Made by a program: the position numbers and the translations under genes
The notes under the pieces: model-generated
The model's database searches: none
Told to the model about the DNA's origin: nothing
The model's input: only the letters and a program-made list of their open reading frames with translations
NCBI GenBank assembly: GCA_027622555.1
Contig: JAQBYJ010000033.1
Span: forward strand, 1-50,701
Reading direction: 5' to 3'
Length of the DNA: 50,701 nucleotides
DNA from: Verrucomicrobiota bacterium
GTDB lineage: Bacteria; Verrucomicrobiota; Verrucomicrobiia; Opitutales; UBA2995
Part shown: positions 36,019 through 45,008 of the stretch, in pieces
How the letters are laid out: the number at the start of each line of letters is the position of its first letter
Position numbering within the stretch: the stretch's first letter is position 1

Positions 36019-37509
36019 ATGAGCGTAATTGAGCAATTTTCGAAACTGGAAGCCGGGATGCCTGTATTTCTGGGAGGAGACAAATGGGTGCGTGTGGACG
36101 AAACCTTGGCCGCTGCTTTTCAGCCCGGTGACTCTTTGGCCGTATCTTCTCAAACGAGTCAGTTATTGCATATACCTGCAGCGGAGCAAAAAATTGCCTC
36201 CCAAGCTGTGACAAACGCCATAAATGCGTTTGAAAAAATGGAAGCAGTTTCCGACGAGCAGATCGCCCAATTTTTTGCTAACTTCGCAGAAGCATTGGCG
36301 GATGAATCCACCTGGTCAAAAATTCAAGAGATCAATGCAGCGGATGTAGCCAATGCCAAGGCTCGTGGAAGATCTACTACCCGTCTTGAAGCGAACGACA
36401 AGTTGCGCGATGGAATGATTGCAGGATTGCGCGGTTGGATGGATGCTGCATCTCGTCGAGGGCAAATTCTTGAAACGGTACAGCATGACGGTTTTCGTGT
36501 GGAACTGGTAGGTGCGGCTTTAGGCGTGGTAGCCTTTGTATTCGAAGGTCGACCCAATGTGCTGGCCGATGCTTGCGGAGTATTGCGTGGCGGAAATACG
36601 GTCGTTTTTCGAATTGGGAGTGATGCGTTGCAAACCGCCAAGGCGATTATGGACCTGGCTTTGAATCCTGCGCTCGAAAAAGCGGGACTTCCTCTGGGAG
36701 CAGCGTCTTTGGTTGAGAGTACCTCCCATGCTGCTGGTTGGGCAATGTTTTCGGATGATCGACTGGCTCTCGCTGTTGCTCGAGGTTCTGGGCAGGCTGT
36801 TGATACCTTGGGTAGCTTGGCGCGACGTGCGGGAGTAGCGACCAGTTTACATGGAACGGGTGGAGCTTGGATTGTCGCTTCAGAGCAGGCCGATCTGGAA
36901 AAATTTGGAGAAGCAGTCTACGACTCTCTGGACCGGAAAGTGTGTAACACCTTAAACACTTGTTGTATTCAGCGCAGCCGCGCAGATGAGTTGGTGCCCG
37001 TCTTTCTTGAAAGTATGGAAAGAGCAGGCCAGCGAAGAAATCATAATTTTAAACTCCATGTGGTGGAAGGGGATGAATCTAATGTGCCTGCCGCCTTATT
37101 TGAGAATCAAGTTTCTATTGGCCGGACCGAAGGCTTGAATGAAGAACAGCAAGCGGAGTCCATTGCTCGCGATCAGTTAGGACATGAATGGGAGTGGGAA
37201 GATTCGCCTGAGGTTACGTTGGTCATTGTTGATTCCATGGATGAAGCGGTATCTTTATTCAATGAATACAGCCCACAGCTAGTCGGATCACTCGTCAGCG
37301 AAAGCGCCGAAGAGCACAAACGTTTTTACTCCAGTTTAAATGCCCCCTTCATCGGAAATGATTTTACGCGATGGGTGGATGGGCAATACGCACTTAAGAA
37401 ACCCGAGCTCGGATTATCCAACTGGGAGAATGGACGTCTCTTTGGCCGGGGATCTATTTTGAGTGGAGATAGTGTCTATACCGTTCGGACACGGTATGTA
37501 CGCGAGTAG
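36019..37509 (+). CDS. proA: ProA-like glutamate-5-semialdehyde dehydrogenase with N-terminal extension
   Basis: About 496 residues from MSVIEQFSKLEAGMPVFLGGD; an ATG at 35977 is less likely. The aldehyde-dehydrogenase fold is clear: GVVAFVFEGRPNVLADACGVLRGGNTVVFRIG corresponds to the ProA segment E-x-RPNV...GN-x-V, and the catalytic cysteine is in RKVCNTLNTCCIQ, matching the ProA C-N-x-x-x-T pattern. A late LGLSNWENGRLFGRG resembles IGISTxxxxARGP. The protein is ~70 residues longer than typical ProA, with an added N-terminal region. No proB lies nearby. Proline biosynthesis is the best guess; a related aldehyde dehydrogenase role is possible. Confidence 0.68.
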   Translation: MSVIEQFSKLEAGMPVFLGGDKWVRVDETLAAAFQPGDSLAVSSQTSQLLHIPAAEQKIASQAVTNAINAFEKMEAVSDEQIAQFFANFAEALADESTWSKIQEINAADVANAKARGRSTTRLEANDKLRDGMIAGLRGWMDAASRRGQILETVQHDGFRVELVGAALGVVAFVFEGRPNVLADACGVLRGGNTVVFRIGSDALQTAKAIMDLALNPALEKAGLPLGAASLVESTSHAAGWAMFSDDRLALAVARGSGQAVDTLGSLARRAGVATSLHGTGGAWIVASEQADLEKFGEAVYDSLDRKVCNTLNTCCIQRSRADELVPVFLESMERAGQRRNHNFKLHVVEGDESNVPAALFENQVSIGRTEGLNEEQQAESIARDQLGHEWEWEDSPEVTLVIVDSMDEAVSLFNEYSPQLVGSLVSESAEEHKRFYSSLNAPFIGNDFTRWVDGQYALKKPELGLSNWENGRLFGRGSILSGDSVYTVRTRYVRE

Positions 37510-37546
37510 ATTAGATTCCAGGTATTTGATATCTCCTGACAGGCCC

Positions 37547-39925
37547 TCAGTTTTTATAGAGATTTTCAATAAACTGCCAATGAAATGTTTCGTCCGGAAT
37601 TGTGTTTTCTTGTAATTTGGAAGAGTAAGTATCTGACAGGATGAAATCCTCATCGCTGGCTTTTCCCGCTATCAGTTCCAGTTCGTAATTATCGCCCAGA
37701 CGACTTGTTGGTGCGAATATCACCAGACGGTAGTTATCGCCGGGGATAGGGATGAAATGAAAGTATTTGTCGTCGCAGCGGGCGGTTGCAGTATGGACGG
37801 TTTCCTGGGTTGTCATATTGTAGACGCCGTAGGCTGGGTAGTAAGTGTCATAGCCGGTCAGTTTGGTGGTAACACCTTCAGGGATAGTCAGATTTACTAA
37901 ATCAATTTCTTCGAGATGATAGGTGTTTCCGTTTATCTCTGTACGTCTGTCTGTTGTATTGATGAATCCAATCGTTTTTTCTCCTGGTCTAATAGAAGAC
38001 ACTTCTGAAAAGTGGCTTAATTGGATAACGTATTCACCTGTGTCGTTTTTGTTGAAGGATGCGACGGATACCGTAAGGAGTCTATTTTTGTCAAACCGAA
38101 CCAACACGGACTCCGTTTCACCCGCAGGTTTCTGATCAACTTCATGAATGAGTTCCCCGGTATTCGCGTCATGAATAAATAGGATCTGATCAAGTTCATC
38201 CGTTCTTACTTCAACTTTTAAGTTGGTGTCGGCGGAGAGTTCAGTGAGGAAAGTATCGGCAAAATGATTTCTGCGTTTGTAGCTATGGTCTTCCGTGGTC
38301 AGATAGCCGATGTGGGGATCAAATGTATTTAGATCAATGAGGTCGCCAACATGATCCACACGAATCTCGAAGCGTTGGGGCAGAGTCCAGTCGAGTGACG
38401 AAACTCTGAGCAGGTATTGTTTTCCTTCCTCGGGCCAAAATGTATGACTGAAGGGATAAGTTTGGCTGTCCGGATGTCCGGATTCAGAACAAGCAAAAAT
38501 TTGTTTTCCTGTTTCGAGTTCCACCACCTCGATGGAAAATGGCTGTTGAATGTTTGACTCCGCCGTTATTCGTATGGGCCTCAGCGAGTCCAACATATCG
38601 ATTATGTAATCGTAGCGGGTAAGTCCGTATGCTTCTATTCCATGGTTAAAAAGCCCCTTCACTGTGGAGCCTACGCGGATAGTATGTGGCCCATGGATGA
38701 TTCCACGATTGTCTTCATGCCCAATCCTGTAAAAGCCTTTCTCATCATTGCGCGATGCTATCGGAATATGGTACTCACTCAGGTTTGAATCGGGAATTAT
38801 CTCTTTTGTAATGCCGTCGTGTTCCACTTCGACATTGGACCATTCATTCAAATCCCTGGACCATTCCCGTCGCAAATTGATAGGTGGAACACTTGTTCGC
38901 AGGCGAAGTTTTCCCCGGACCGTACTATCTTCACTGGAGTTGCTACTTGCCAATTGAGCTTGTTGGTGGTCGATGACTGTCGGGTCTAGTCCCAGTATGT
39001 ATTCCATGAGTGGTCTGTGCTCGTCTCCTTCGTTGTAGATGAGGTCGGGTAGGTCGTATTCTTTAGCCCAACTTAAGAAGTCGTTCTGCAAGATGTCATT
39101 TATCCATTTGAGGTGAGTTGATACTCGTGCGTAAGCCGAAATGGGATTTTCCGGTTTGTCACATCCTGCTCCGAAATTGGATATCCCAATCTGCTCCCAC
39201 CGGTCTAGCTCGTAATTGTAGGAAAGTAAGGGGCCACCACTGTCACCTGAGCCACTGGAATAATAGGGTTCAAAATTTCCGGCTGTAATCATATTGTCGT
39301 GGACTCTTCCGTCGTAGTATTCTGGCAAATTGGCAAACTCCAGGCTAACGATGTTCATATCTACCTGCTGGAGTTTTAAGGTATCCCGTGGGACACGGAA
39401 GTCCGTGTTTGTTAATCCCCATCCAACAAGGCGTGCTGTGGTTCCGGGTAATTCGAGTTGCGGATCGGAAGACAAATGGATCTTGGTAATTGAATCGGGA
39501 AGTGGTTCTCTTAGTTGAACCAAAGCAATGTCGTTATCCTTGGTGTAATTATTGATATAGTCTGGATGGATGAGGATAGTTTTGGGGTAAAATACCAGGG
39601 CGGTTGCCTCGTTCTCGAGGTCGGCAGTTCCGAATACAATTTTAAAATTCTCGGGTGTAATCGTATCGTCCACACAATGACCTGCTGTCATTATCCAATA
39701 GGGCGAAATTGCGGTAGCGCCGCAAAATTGCCGAGTATTTCCTTCGGAGCTGCTAAAAACAAGCGCCCCCATCCATGGGTATTCTGCTATGGCTGCATCA
39801 ACCCCACCTACCACCTCTTTAGTAGCGTCGCCTGGTCCAGACGAAGGTGACTCAATGCCTCCTAACGGGCTAAGCAGTAATACCATTGGCAAGGTTGCCA
39901 GGACGGTAAAAAATCGGTTTTTCAT
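37547..39925 (-). CDS. secreted trypsin-like serine protease with long C-terminal region
   Basis: About 792 residues from MKNRFFTVLATLPMVLLLSP (signal peptide); an upstream ATG at 40048 would add an unlikely leader. The S1 protease domain (about 35-300) has VGGVDAAIAEYPWM, TAGHCVDD (His), DNDIALVQL (Asp) and GSGDSGGPLLSY (Ser). A linker of the type LMEYILGLDP...REWSRDLNEWSNV...GFYRIGHE follows, as seen in many Verrucomicrobiota secreted proteins. About 350 residues of beta-rich repeats resembling bacterial pre-peptidase C-terminal domains come last. Probably a secreted or surface protease. Confidence 0.85.
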   Translation of the reverse strand: MKNRFFTVLATLPMVLLLSPLGGIESPSSGPGDATKEVVGGVDAAIAEYPWMGALVFSSSEGNTRQFCGATAISPYWIMTAGHCVDDTITPENFKIVFGTADLENEATALVFYPKTILIHPDYINNYTKDNDIALVQLREPLPDSITKIHLSSDPQLELPGTTARLVGWGLTNTDFRVPRDTLKLQQVDMNIVSLEFANLPEYYDGRVHDNMITAGNFEPYYSSGSGDSGGPLLSYNYELDRWEQIGISNFGAGCDKPENPISAYARVSTHLKWINDILQNDFLSWAKEYDLPDLIYNEGDEHRPLMEYILGLDPTVIDHQQAQLASSNSSEDSTVRGKLRLRTSVPPINLRREWSRDLNEWSNVEVEHDGITKEIIPDSNLSEYHIPIASRNDEKGFYRIGHEDNRGIIHGPHTIRVGSTVKGLFNHGIEAYGLTRYDYIIDMLDSLRPIRITAESNIQQPFSIEVVELETGKQIFACSESGHPDSQTYPFSHTFWPEEGKQYLLRVSSLDWTLPQRFEIRVDHVGDLIDLNTFDPHIGYLTTEDHSYKRRNHFADTFLTELSADTNLKVEVRTDELDQILFIHDANTGELIHEVDQKPAGETESVLVRFDKNRLLTVSVASFNKNDTGEYVIQLSHFSEVSSIRPGEKTIGFINTTDRRTEINGNTYHLEEIDLVNLTIPEGVTTKLTGYDTYYPAYGVYNMTTQETVHTATARCDDKYFHFIPIPGDNYRLVIFAPTSRLGDNYELELIAGKASDEDFILSDTYSSKLQENTIPDETFHWQFIENLYKN

Positions 39926-40091
39926 TCGAGGGGTAGGGTAGTTGGAACGTTCATGGGAAATCGGAAATCCTTCAAGGCAATTCAATTTATAAAATGTATC
40001 CAAGACAATCGGACCAAGAATCACTGGATCGCCCGAATAAAGCTGCAATCACATTTTGACTTTGGTTATCAGAACTTGCACAAATCCAGTT

Positions 40092-41831
40092 ATGCAAATC
40101 TTACCTTTGGTCTCGCGGATATGTCTCTTAACCCTGGTTTGTTCTATTTTTCTAAAGGCCGCCGACGACTATGTCCTGGGTCCCGATTCCATGAAACAGG
40201 CCGGCGTTCCCGAAGGGTCAATTGAAAAGCTGTTTTTCAACGACAGTAAGATTTATCCCGGAACCGAACGGGATTGGTGGATTTATGTGCCGGCGCAGTA
40301 TGACCCGTCAAAACCGGCTTGTTTAATGGTTTGGCAAGATGGGGGCAGTCGAGTTACTCGCGACGGACAATGGCGAGTGCCGGTGGTGTTCGATAATTTG
40401 ATTCACAAGGGCGATATGCCGGTAACTATTGGTGTCTTTATTAATCCCGGCGTTGTTCCAGCACCTCACGAGAATGCTGAGGCTCGGTACAACCGAAGTT
40501 TTGAGTACGACGGGATGGGAGATCGTTACGCACGTTTCTTGATTGAGGAAATGATTCCTCAAGTCGAAGCGAAATATAACATTAGCAAAGATCCGAACGA
40601 TCGCGGTATCGCCGGGTCTAGCTCCGGAGCAATTGCTGCCTTCGGAGTCGCCTGGAACAGACCGGATGCCTTTCGTCGTGTTTTTAGTACTGTTGGGACT
40701 TACGTCGGTCTTAGAGGTGGGGATGAGTACGCGACACTAATAAGAAAGACGGAGCCGAAGCCGTTACGTATATTTCTGCAGGACGGAAGTAATGATCTGA
40801 ATATCTACGCTGGCGGCTGGTGGGAGGCCAATCTGGATATGTTAGCTTCTTTGAAATTCTCAGGATACGAAGTGACTAATGCCTGGGGCGACGGAGGCCA
40901 CAACTCCAAGCACGGTGGTTCCATTCTTCCCGATGCATTGCGGTGGCTTTGGAAAAATTATCCCAGCCCGATTAAAGCCGGAAACACAGAGAACCGCCGC
41001 ACCCATATTTTGATTGAAGGAGAGGACTGGGAACTCGTCAGCGAGGGCCATCAATTCACGGAGGGGCCCGCAACAAATACCAAGGGTGAAGTCTTTTTTA
41101 CGGATCTGCGTACGAGCGAAATATTTAAGGTCGATCTGGAGGGCAAAGTATCCCTGTTTGCATCGGAAACAGGTAATGCCAATGGCCTCATGTTTGGTGC
41201 AGACGGCAGACTCTATGCATGCGCCAATGGCAAAAAGGAGATTGTGGCCTACACCATGGACGGTAAAGCAACCACCATTGTAAAGGGATACCCGAGCAAT
41301 GACATCGTTGTTTTGCCCAATGGCGGATATTTTACATCACCTGGCGAAAAGAAAGTTTACCACTTCACCTTTGATGGAGAGGTTAAAGTCGTAGACGAGG
41401 GGATCGAGCAGCCGAACGGCATTATGGTTTCACCGGATCACACCCTGTTGACAGTCGTTGATACAGCAGGTCGTTTTGGTTTTTCCTTTCAAATTCAGGC
41501 TGATGGTTCATTGGCTTATAAACAACCGTATCATCACCTTCATCGTCATGACAGCCAAAGCAAAAGCGGAGGCGATGGCCTGGCTGTGGATGTCGAAGGT
41601 CGTTCCTATATTACGACGCATGTCGGTTTGCAAATTGTTGATCAACCGGGGCGAGTTCATTTGATTTTGGAGAAACCCCAAGAAGGTTGGTTATCCAATG
41701 CTGTTTTTGGCGGACCGGACTTGAATTATATCTACGTCACTATCACCGATAAAGTGTATCGTCGTAAAACCTCAACCCGTGGTTTTCTTCCTTTTCTTGA
41801 TCCGATTAAACCTCCTAAACCACGCCTTTAA
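40092..41831 (+). CDS. secreted fusion of an esterase and an SMP-30/gluconolactonase domain
   Basis: About 579 residues from MQILPLVSRICLLTLVCSIFLKA (signal peptide); the ATG at 40056 is less likely. The N-terminal esterase-D/feruloyl-esterase-like domain (about 25-290) has RDWWIYVPAQYDPSKPACLMVWQDGG, nucleophile GSSSGAIAAFG, acid region DGSNDLN and histidine GGHNSKHG. The C-terminal SMP-30 domain (about 305-575) has GHQFTEGPATNTKGEVFFTD, GNANGLMFGADGRLYAC and SGGDGLAVDVEGRSYIT. One chain could therefore remove an ester group and then open a sugar lactone, or act on linked substrates. Substrates are unknown. Confidence 0.85.
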   Translation: MQILPLVSRICLLTLVCSIFLKAADDYVLGPDSMKQAGVPEGSIEKLFFNDSKIYPGTERDWWIYVPAQYDPSKPACLMVWQDGGSRVTRDGQWRVPVVFDNLIHKGDMPVTIGVFINPGVVPAPHENAEARYNRSFEYDGMGDRYARFLIEEMIPQVEAKYNISKDPNDRGIAGSSSGAIAAFGVAWNRPDAFRRVFSTVGTYVGLRGGDEYATLIRKTEPKPLRIFLQDGSNDLNIYAGGWWEANLDMLASLKFSGYEVTNAWGDGGHNSKHGGSILPDALRWLWKNYPSPIKAGNTENRRTHILIEGEDWELVSEGHQFTEGPATNTKGEVFFTDLRTSEIFKVDLEGKVSLFASETGNANGLMFGADGRLYACANGKKEIVAYTMDGKATTIVKGYPSNDIVVLPNGGYFTSPGEKKVYHFTFDGEVKVVDEGIEQPNGIMVSPDHTLLTVVDTAGRFGFSFQIQADGSLAYKQPYHHLHRHDSQSKSGGDGLAVDVEGRSYITTHVGLQIVDQPGRVHLILEKPQEGWLSNAVFGGPDLNYIYVTITDKVYRRKTSTRGFLPFLDPIKPPKPRL

Positions 41832-41851
41832 TCTCTAGCAGAATCTAAACT

Positions 41852-42820
41852 ATGAAACACCAATTATTGCGTGGAACGGGAGCTACTGTTTCCCGGGTTT
41901 GTCTCGGAACTATGACTTTTGGTCAGCAAGTTGATGAGGCCGAAGCTGGCCGGATCCTCGGAGCAGCTATGGATGGAGGAGTCAATTTTATCGATACGGC
42001 TGATGTATATGTGAATGGCGAATCGGAAATAATCACGGGAAATATTCTGAAAGGAAAGCGCGACCAGGTTGTCCTTGCCAGCAAGGTTGGATCGCCTAGT
42101 GAGGATGGGAATCCGCGAACGAGTGGTTTACATAAGTGGCACATTCTCAAAGGTGTGGAGGCATCGCTTAAGCGACTACAAACCGACTGCCTCGACATCC
42201 TGTATCTCCATCGGCCTGATCGAAACACGCCGGTTGAAGAAACCCTTGAAGCCTGCGACCAACTAACCCGGCAAGGGAAGGCTCTCTACATTGGTACTTC
42301 CAATCATTCTTCCTGGAAGATGATGGAGCTGGAGTTGAAAAGTAAGAACAGCGGCTATTCTCCACCCTGTGTGACTCAACTACCGTATAATTTAATAACC
42401 CGGGGCATCGAAGACGAGTGTCTCGAATATTGCGAAACACATAATATCGGCCTCGTTGTTTATAACGCTTTGGCTGGTGGACTTCTTACGGGAAAACATA
42501 CCCCGGACAAGCCGGTGGTAGGATCACGTTTCGACTATTCGAAAATGTATTTTGACCGCTACTTCAATGGGTCCAATTTTCAGACAGTGGATGCTCTTCA
42601 ACAAGTGGCGGCACACGCTGGAATCAGTTTAATCGAATTGTCTCTGCAATGGCTTTACTCACAAGCTCAGGTAGATTCAATTCTCCTCGGAGCCAGTCGA
42701 GTTGAGCAACTGGAGCAGAGTATCCATGCGCTGGATGGTAAGCTCGATCAGGAAGTCCTCGATGCCTGCGATCATGTCTGGAAGCAGGTCCGGGGGAATC
42801 ATTTTAAATACTACCGATAG
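41852..42820 (+). CDS. aldo/keto reductase
   Basis: A 322-residue TIM-barrel oxidoreductase using NADPH. The family tetrad is visible: Asp and Tyr in NFIDTADVYVNGESE, Lys in VVLASKVGSP and His in ILYLHRPD. The cofactor region includes LLGASRVEQLEQS near the end. Residues QLPYNLITRGIEDECLEYCETHNIGLVVYNALAGGLLTGK match the YajO/tas-type subgroup. It follows the fusion gene by 20 bases on the same strand, which suggests a shared sugar-related role. Confidence 0.88.
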   Translation: MKHQLLRGTGATVSRVCLGTMTFGQQVDEAEAGRILGAAMDGGVNFIDTADVYVNGESEIITGNILKGKRDQVVLASKVGSPSEDGNPRTSGLHKWHILKGVEASLKRLQTDCLDILYLHRPDRNTPVEETLEACDQLTRQGKALYIGTSNHSSWKMMELELKSKNSGYSPPCVTQLPYNLITRGIEDECLEYCETHNIGLVVYNALAGGLLTGKHTPDKPVVGSRFDYSKMYFDRYFNGSNFQTVDALQQVAAHAGISLIELSLQWLYSQAQVDSILLGASRVEQLEQSIHALDGKLDQEVLDACDHVWKQVRGNHFKYYR

Positions 42821-42853
42821 GTTTAAAGGCTTCGGACTCCCTTGGGAAATGGG

Positions 42854-43936
42854 TCAGTTTAACTTTTCGCAAACGGCATTCACAAACTCATCTGTACCTG
42901 CAGTTCCACCCAAGTCGCTTGTGATGGTCGATCCCTCGTGTAGTATTTCGGCGATAGCCTTGCGGATATTCAACGCGGCGGAGGTGAGTGCTGGATCGTT
43001 ATTTTGGAGGCTCAGCCATTCGAGCATGCTGGCTCCGGATAAAATGGTGGCGATAGGGTTTGCCAGGTTTTTGCCAGCGATGTCAGGAGCGGAACCGTGG
43101 GATGCCTGGAAAAGAGCATGGTGATCTCCAATCTCTGAGGAGTCGGCTATGCCCAGGCCGCCGATGGTTGCGGCACCCAGGTCGGAAATGATATCGCCCA
43201 AAAGATTTTCGCTGACTATTACGTCGTAATAGCTCGGTCGCGTAACCAAATACATCGTAAGCGCATCAACCAAAGCATAGTCGACTTCGATTTCCGGATA
43301 GTCGGCCAGCACTTCATCGGCCACAGCGCGAAAGAAAGCGAATGATCGAAGTACATTGGACTTATCGCAAATGGTGACACGGTGCTTGCCATCTACCGGA
43401 GCTCCGTTGCGTATCATGCAGATTTCTGCCGCTTTTCGGACGATTCGCTCAACGCCTTTGCGCGTTATTTCCATGGTGTCCGATGCGCGAACTCCTGCTT
43501 CAACGATTCCCTTTCCACGTGAAGCGTACAGGCCTTCGGTGTTTTCGCGTACGATTACGTAGTCGATTTTTGGATCTCCTTTAAGAGGGCCATTGATTCC
43601 ATCATACAGTTTAATGGGACGAATATTGGCGTATAGATCCAATTCGAATCGAAGTTTAAGGGTCGTATCCTGTCCCGCTTCCGTTCCGTCATTGTAAAGC
43701 ACGTTGGGCAGTCCGGCTGCACCCAGAAGTATGGCATGGGCATTGCGGCAAGCTTCGATGGTTGTATCCGGCAGGGCGATTCCCGTTTTTAAGAAGTGAT
43801 TTGCTCCAGCGGGATGGTCTTTGAAAACCATCTGACAACCTGCGGGAAGAGCATCTCGGATCACCTGGATCGTTGCTTGACAAACTTCCGGTCCGATACC
43901 GTCGCCGGGTACTACTGCGATATGGTAGGATTTCAT
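42854..43936 (-). CDS. isocitrate/isopropylmalate dehydrogenase-family protein
   Basis: A 360-residue decarboxylating dehydrogenase. Landmarks are VVPGDGIGPEVC, LRFELDLYANIRPIK (substrate arginines), DYVIVRENTEGLYASRG, CDKSNVLR, the metal-binding NLLGDIISDLGAATIGGLGIADS and HGSAPDIAGKNLANPIAT. LeuB normally lies with leuCD, and none is seen here. The gene is coupled by a four-base overlap to an amidohydrolase, which points to a catabolic role on a tartrate- or sugar-acid-like compound rather than leucine synthesis. Exact substrate unknown. Confidence 0.85.
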   Translation of the reverse strand: MKSYHIAVVPGDGIGPEVCQATIQVIRDALPAGCQMVFKDHPAGANHFLKTGIALPDTTIEACRNAHAILLGAAGLPNVLYNDGTEAGQDTTLKLRFELDLYANIRPIKLYDGINGPLKGDPKIDYVIVRENTEGLYASRGKGIVEAGVRASDTMEITRKGVERIVRKAAEICMIRNGAPVDGKHRVTICDKSNVLRSFAFFRAVADEVLADYPEIEVDYALVDALTMYLVTRPSYYDVIVSENLLGDIISDLGAATIGGLGIADSSEIGDHHALFQASHGSAPDIAGKNLANPIATILSGASMLEWLSLQNNDPALTSAALNIRKAIAEILHEGSTITSDLGGTAGTDEFVNAVCEKLN

Positions 43937-44850
43937 TTAGGAGAGGCGATAAAACCGGTTAGCGTTTTGGGAAAAAGTTTGTTTCTTTCGTCGATCGAGA
44001 AACCTTTGGTGACTTCGAAGAACTGGGTCCAAATATCGAGGTAACTACAAGCCAGTCCATCGACGGGATAGTTGCTTGCGAACATGCAACGGTCGATGCC
44101 GAACGCTGCCAGGGTATCTTCAATGAGCGGCCGGACTGAGTCGACTGTCCAGTTTCTTTCAAACATACCGTAACCGGATAGCTTCACATACAGGTTGGGA
44201 TGTGCGGCCAACCGACTCATCGCCGTTCGCCAGCCTTCCAAATGATCCGGTGTTCTTAATGCAGGGCATCCGTTATGGGTAAGAATGATGGGGAGGTCTG
44301 GATGTAGCTTGAGTAGCTCAATGGCCTCTTCGACTTGTTGGTAGTAAATCTGCAGTTCGAAGTGGATTCCGAATTTTTGGCAAAGCCCGACAGCTTCACG
44401 CCAAGCGGAGTTTTGAAGCTTCGTCGGCTTTGGGTTCAGAGGGTCAATCCAACCTTCGTGGACCACATCGCGAATTGCGCGAAAGTTAGCAAACTGACTG
44501 TGTTCGTCGAGGATGCGTTCGATGTGGTCTTCAGCGAAGTCAGCTTGAGCGACGATTCCGTGTGGAATACCCTGGCTGGATTCCGAATCGGATATGTTTT
44601 GTAGCCAGGCTGTTTCATCAACCGCCTGACAAGGATCGATGACCGCTTCAATATGAACTGTCCTTGTGACGTTTAAATCAACGATATCCTTTTGAAAGTC
44701 TTCAAGCAGGTAATTTTTTCGGATGGCAGCGTAGTCGCCGCAAACGCGTTCACCAAAGGAGTCCGTTAACCAGGGATAGTAATGTGCTTCCAGATCCCAT
44801 AGGTGGTGGTGAGGATCTGTGATTTCCAGATCATGAATGGTGTTTGCCAT
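43933..44850 (-). CDS. amidohydrolase-2 family protein, L-fuconolactonase-like
   Basis: A 305-residue TIM-barrel hydrolase. Metal-site motifs include DPHHHLWD near the N-terminus, HIEAVID, a histidine in ILTHNGCPAL and the late aspartate/asparagine region MFASNYPVDGL. The pattern is that of sugar lactonases and related enzymes (fuconolactonase, rhamnonolactonase). Its stop overlaps the dehydrogenase start by four bases, so the two products probably act in one pathway, such as lactone opening followed by oxidation of the acid. Confidence 0.85.
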   Translation of the reverse strand: MANTIHDLEITDPHHHLWDLEAHYYPWLTDSFGERVCGDYAAIRKNYLLEDFQKDIVDLNVTRTVHIEAVIDPCQAVDETAWLQNISDSESSQGIPHGIVAQADFAEDHIERILDEHSQFANFRAIRDVVHEGWIDPLNPKPTKLQNSAWREAVGLCQKFGIHFELQIYYQQVEEAIELLKLHPDLPIILTHNGCPALRTPDHLEGWRTAMSRLAAHPNLYVKLSGYGMFERNWTVDSVRPLIEDTLAAFGIDRCMFASNYPVDGLACSYLDIWTQFFEVTKGFSIDERNKLFPKTLTGFIASPK

Positions 44851-45008
44851 ACTGGAGCAGGGGAAGATTGAGGAAAATCGAGTTTTTGATCGCGGATTAT
44901 GGAGGATAAAATTTTTTAACTAGAGTTTTAGCCCGTATCCCGATTTAACAAACGTTTTTTAGCATTCATTCTCAACCAATTGAAAACTTCATACCCAAAA
45001 GAACTACT
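44851..45008. other. promoter region between divergent amidohydrolase and sulfatase genes
   Basis: About 160 AT-rich bases between two divergent genes. It must carry both promoters, but no box pair or palindrome is clear enough to name. Confidence 0.35.

Noticed and set aside
42702-43124. 140-codon plus-strand frame
   Set aside because: It overlaps the end of the aldo/keto reductase gene and runs antisense to the dehydrogenase gene.
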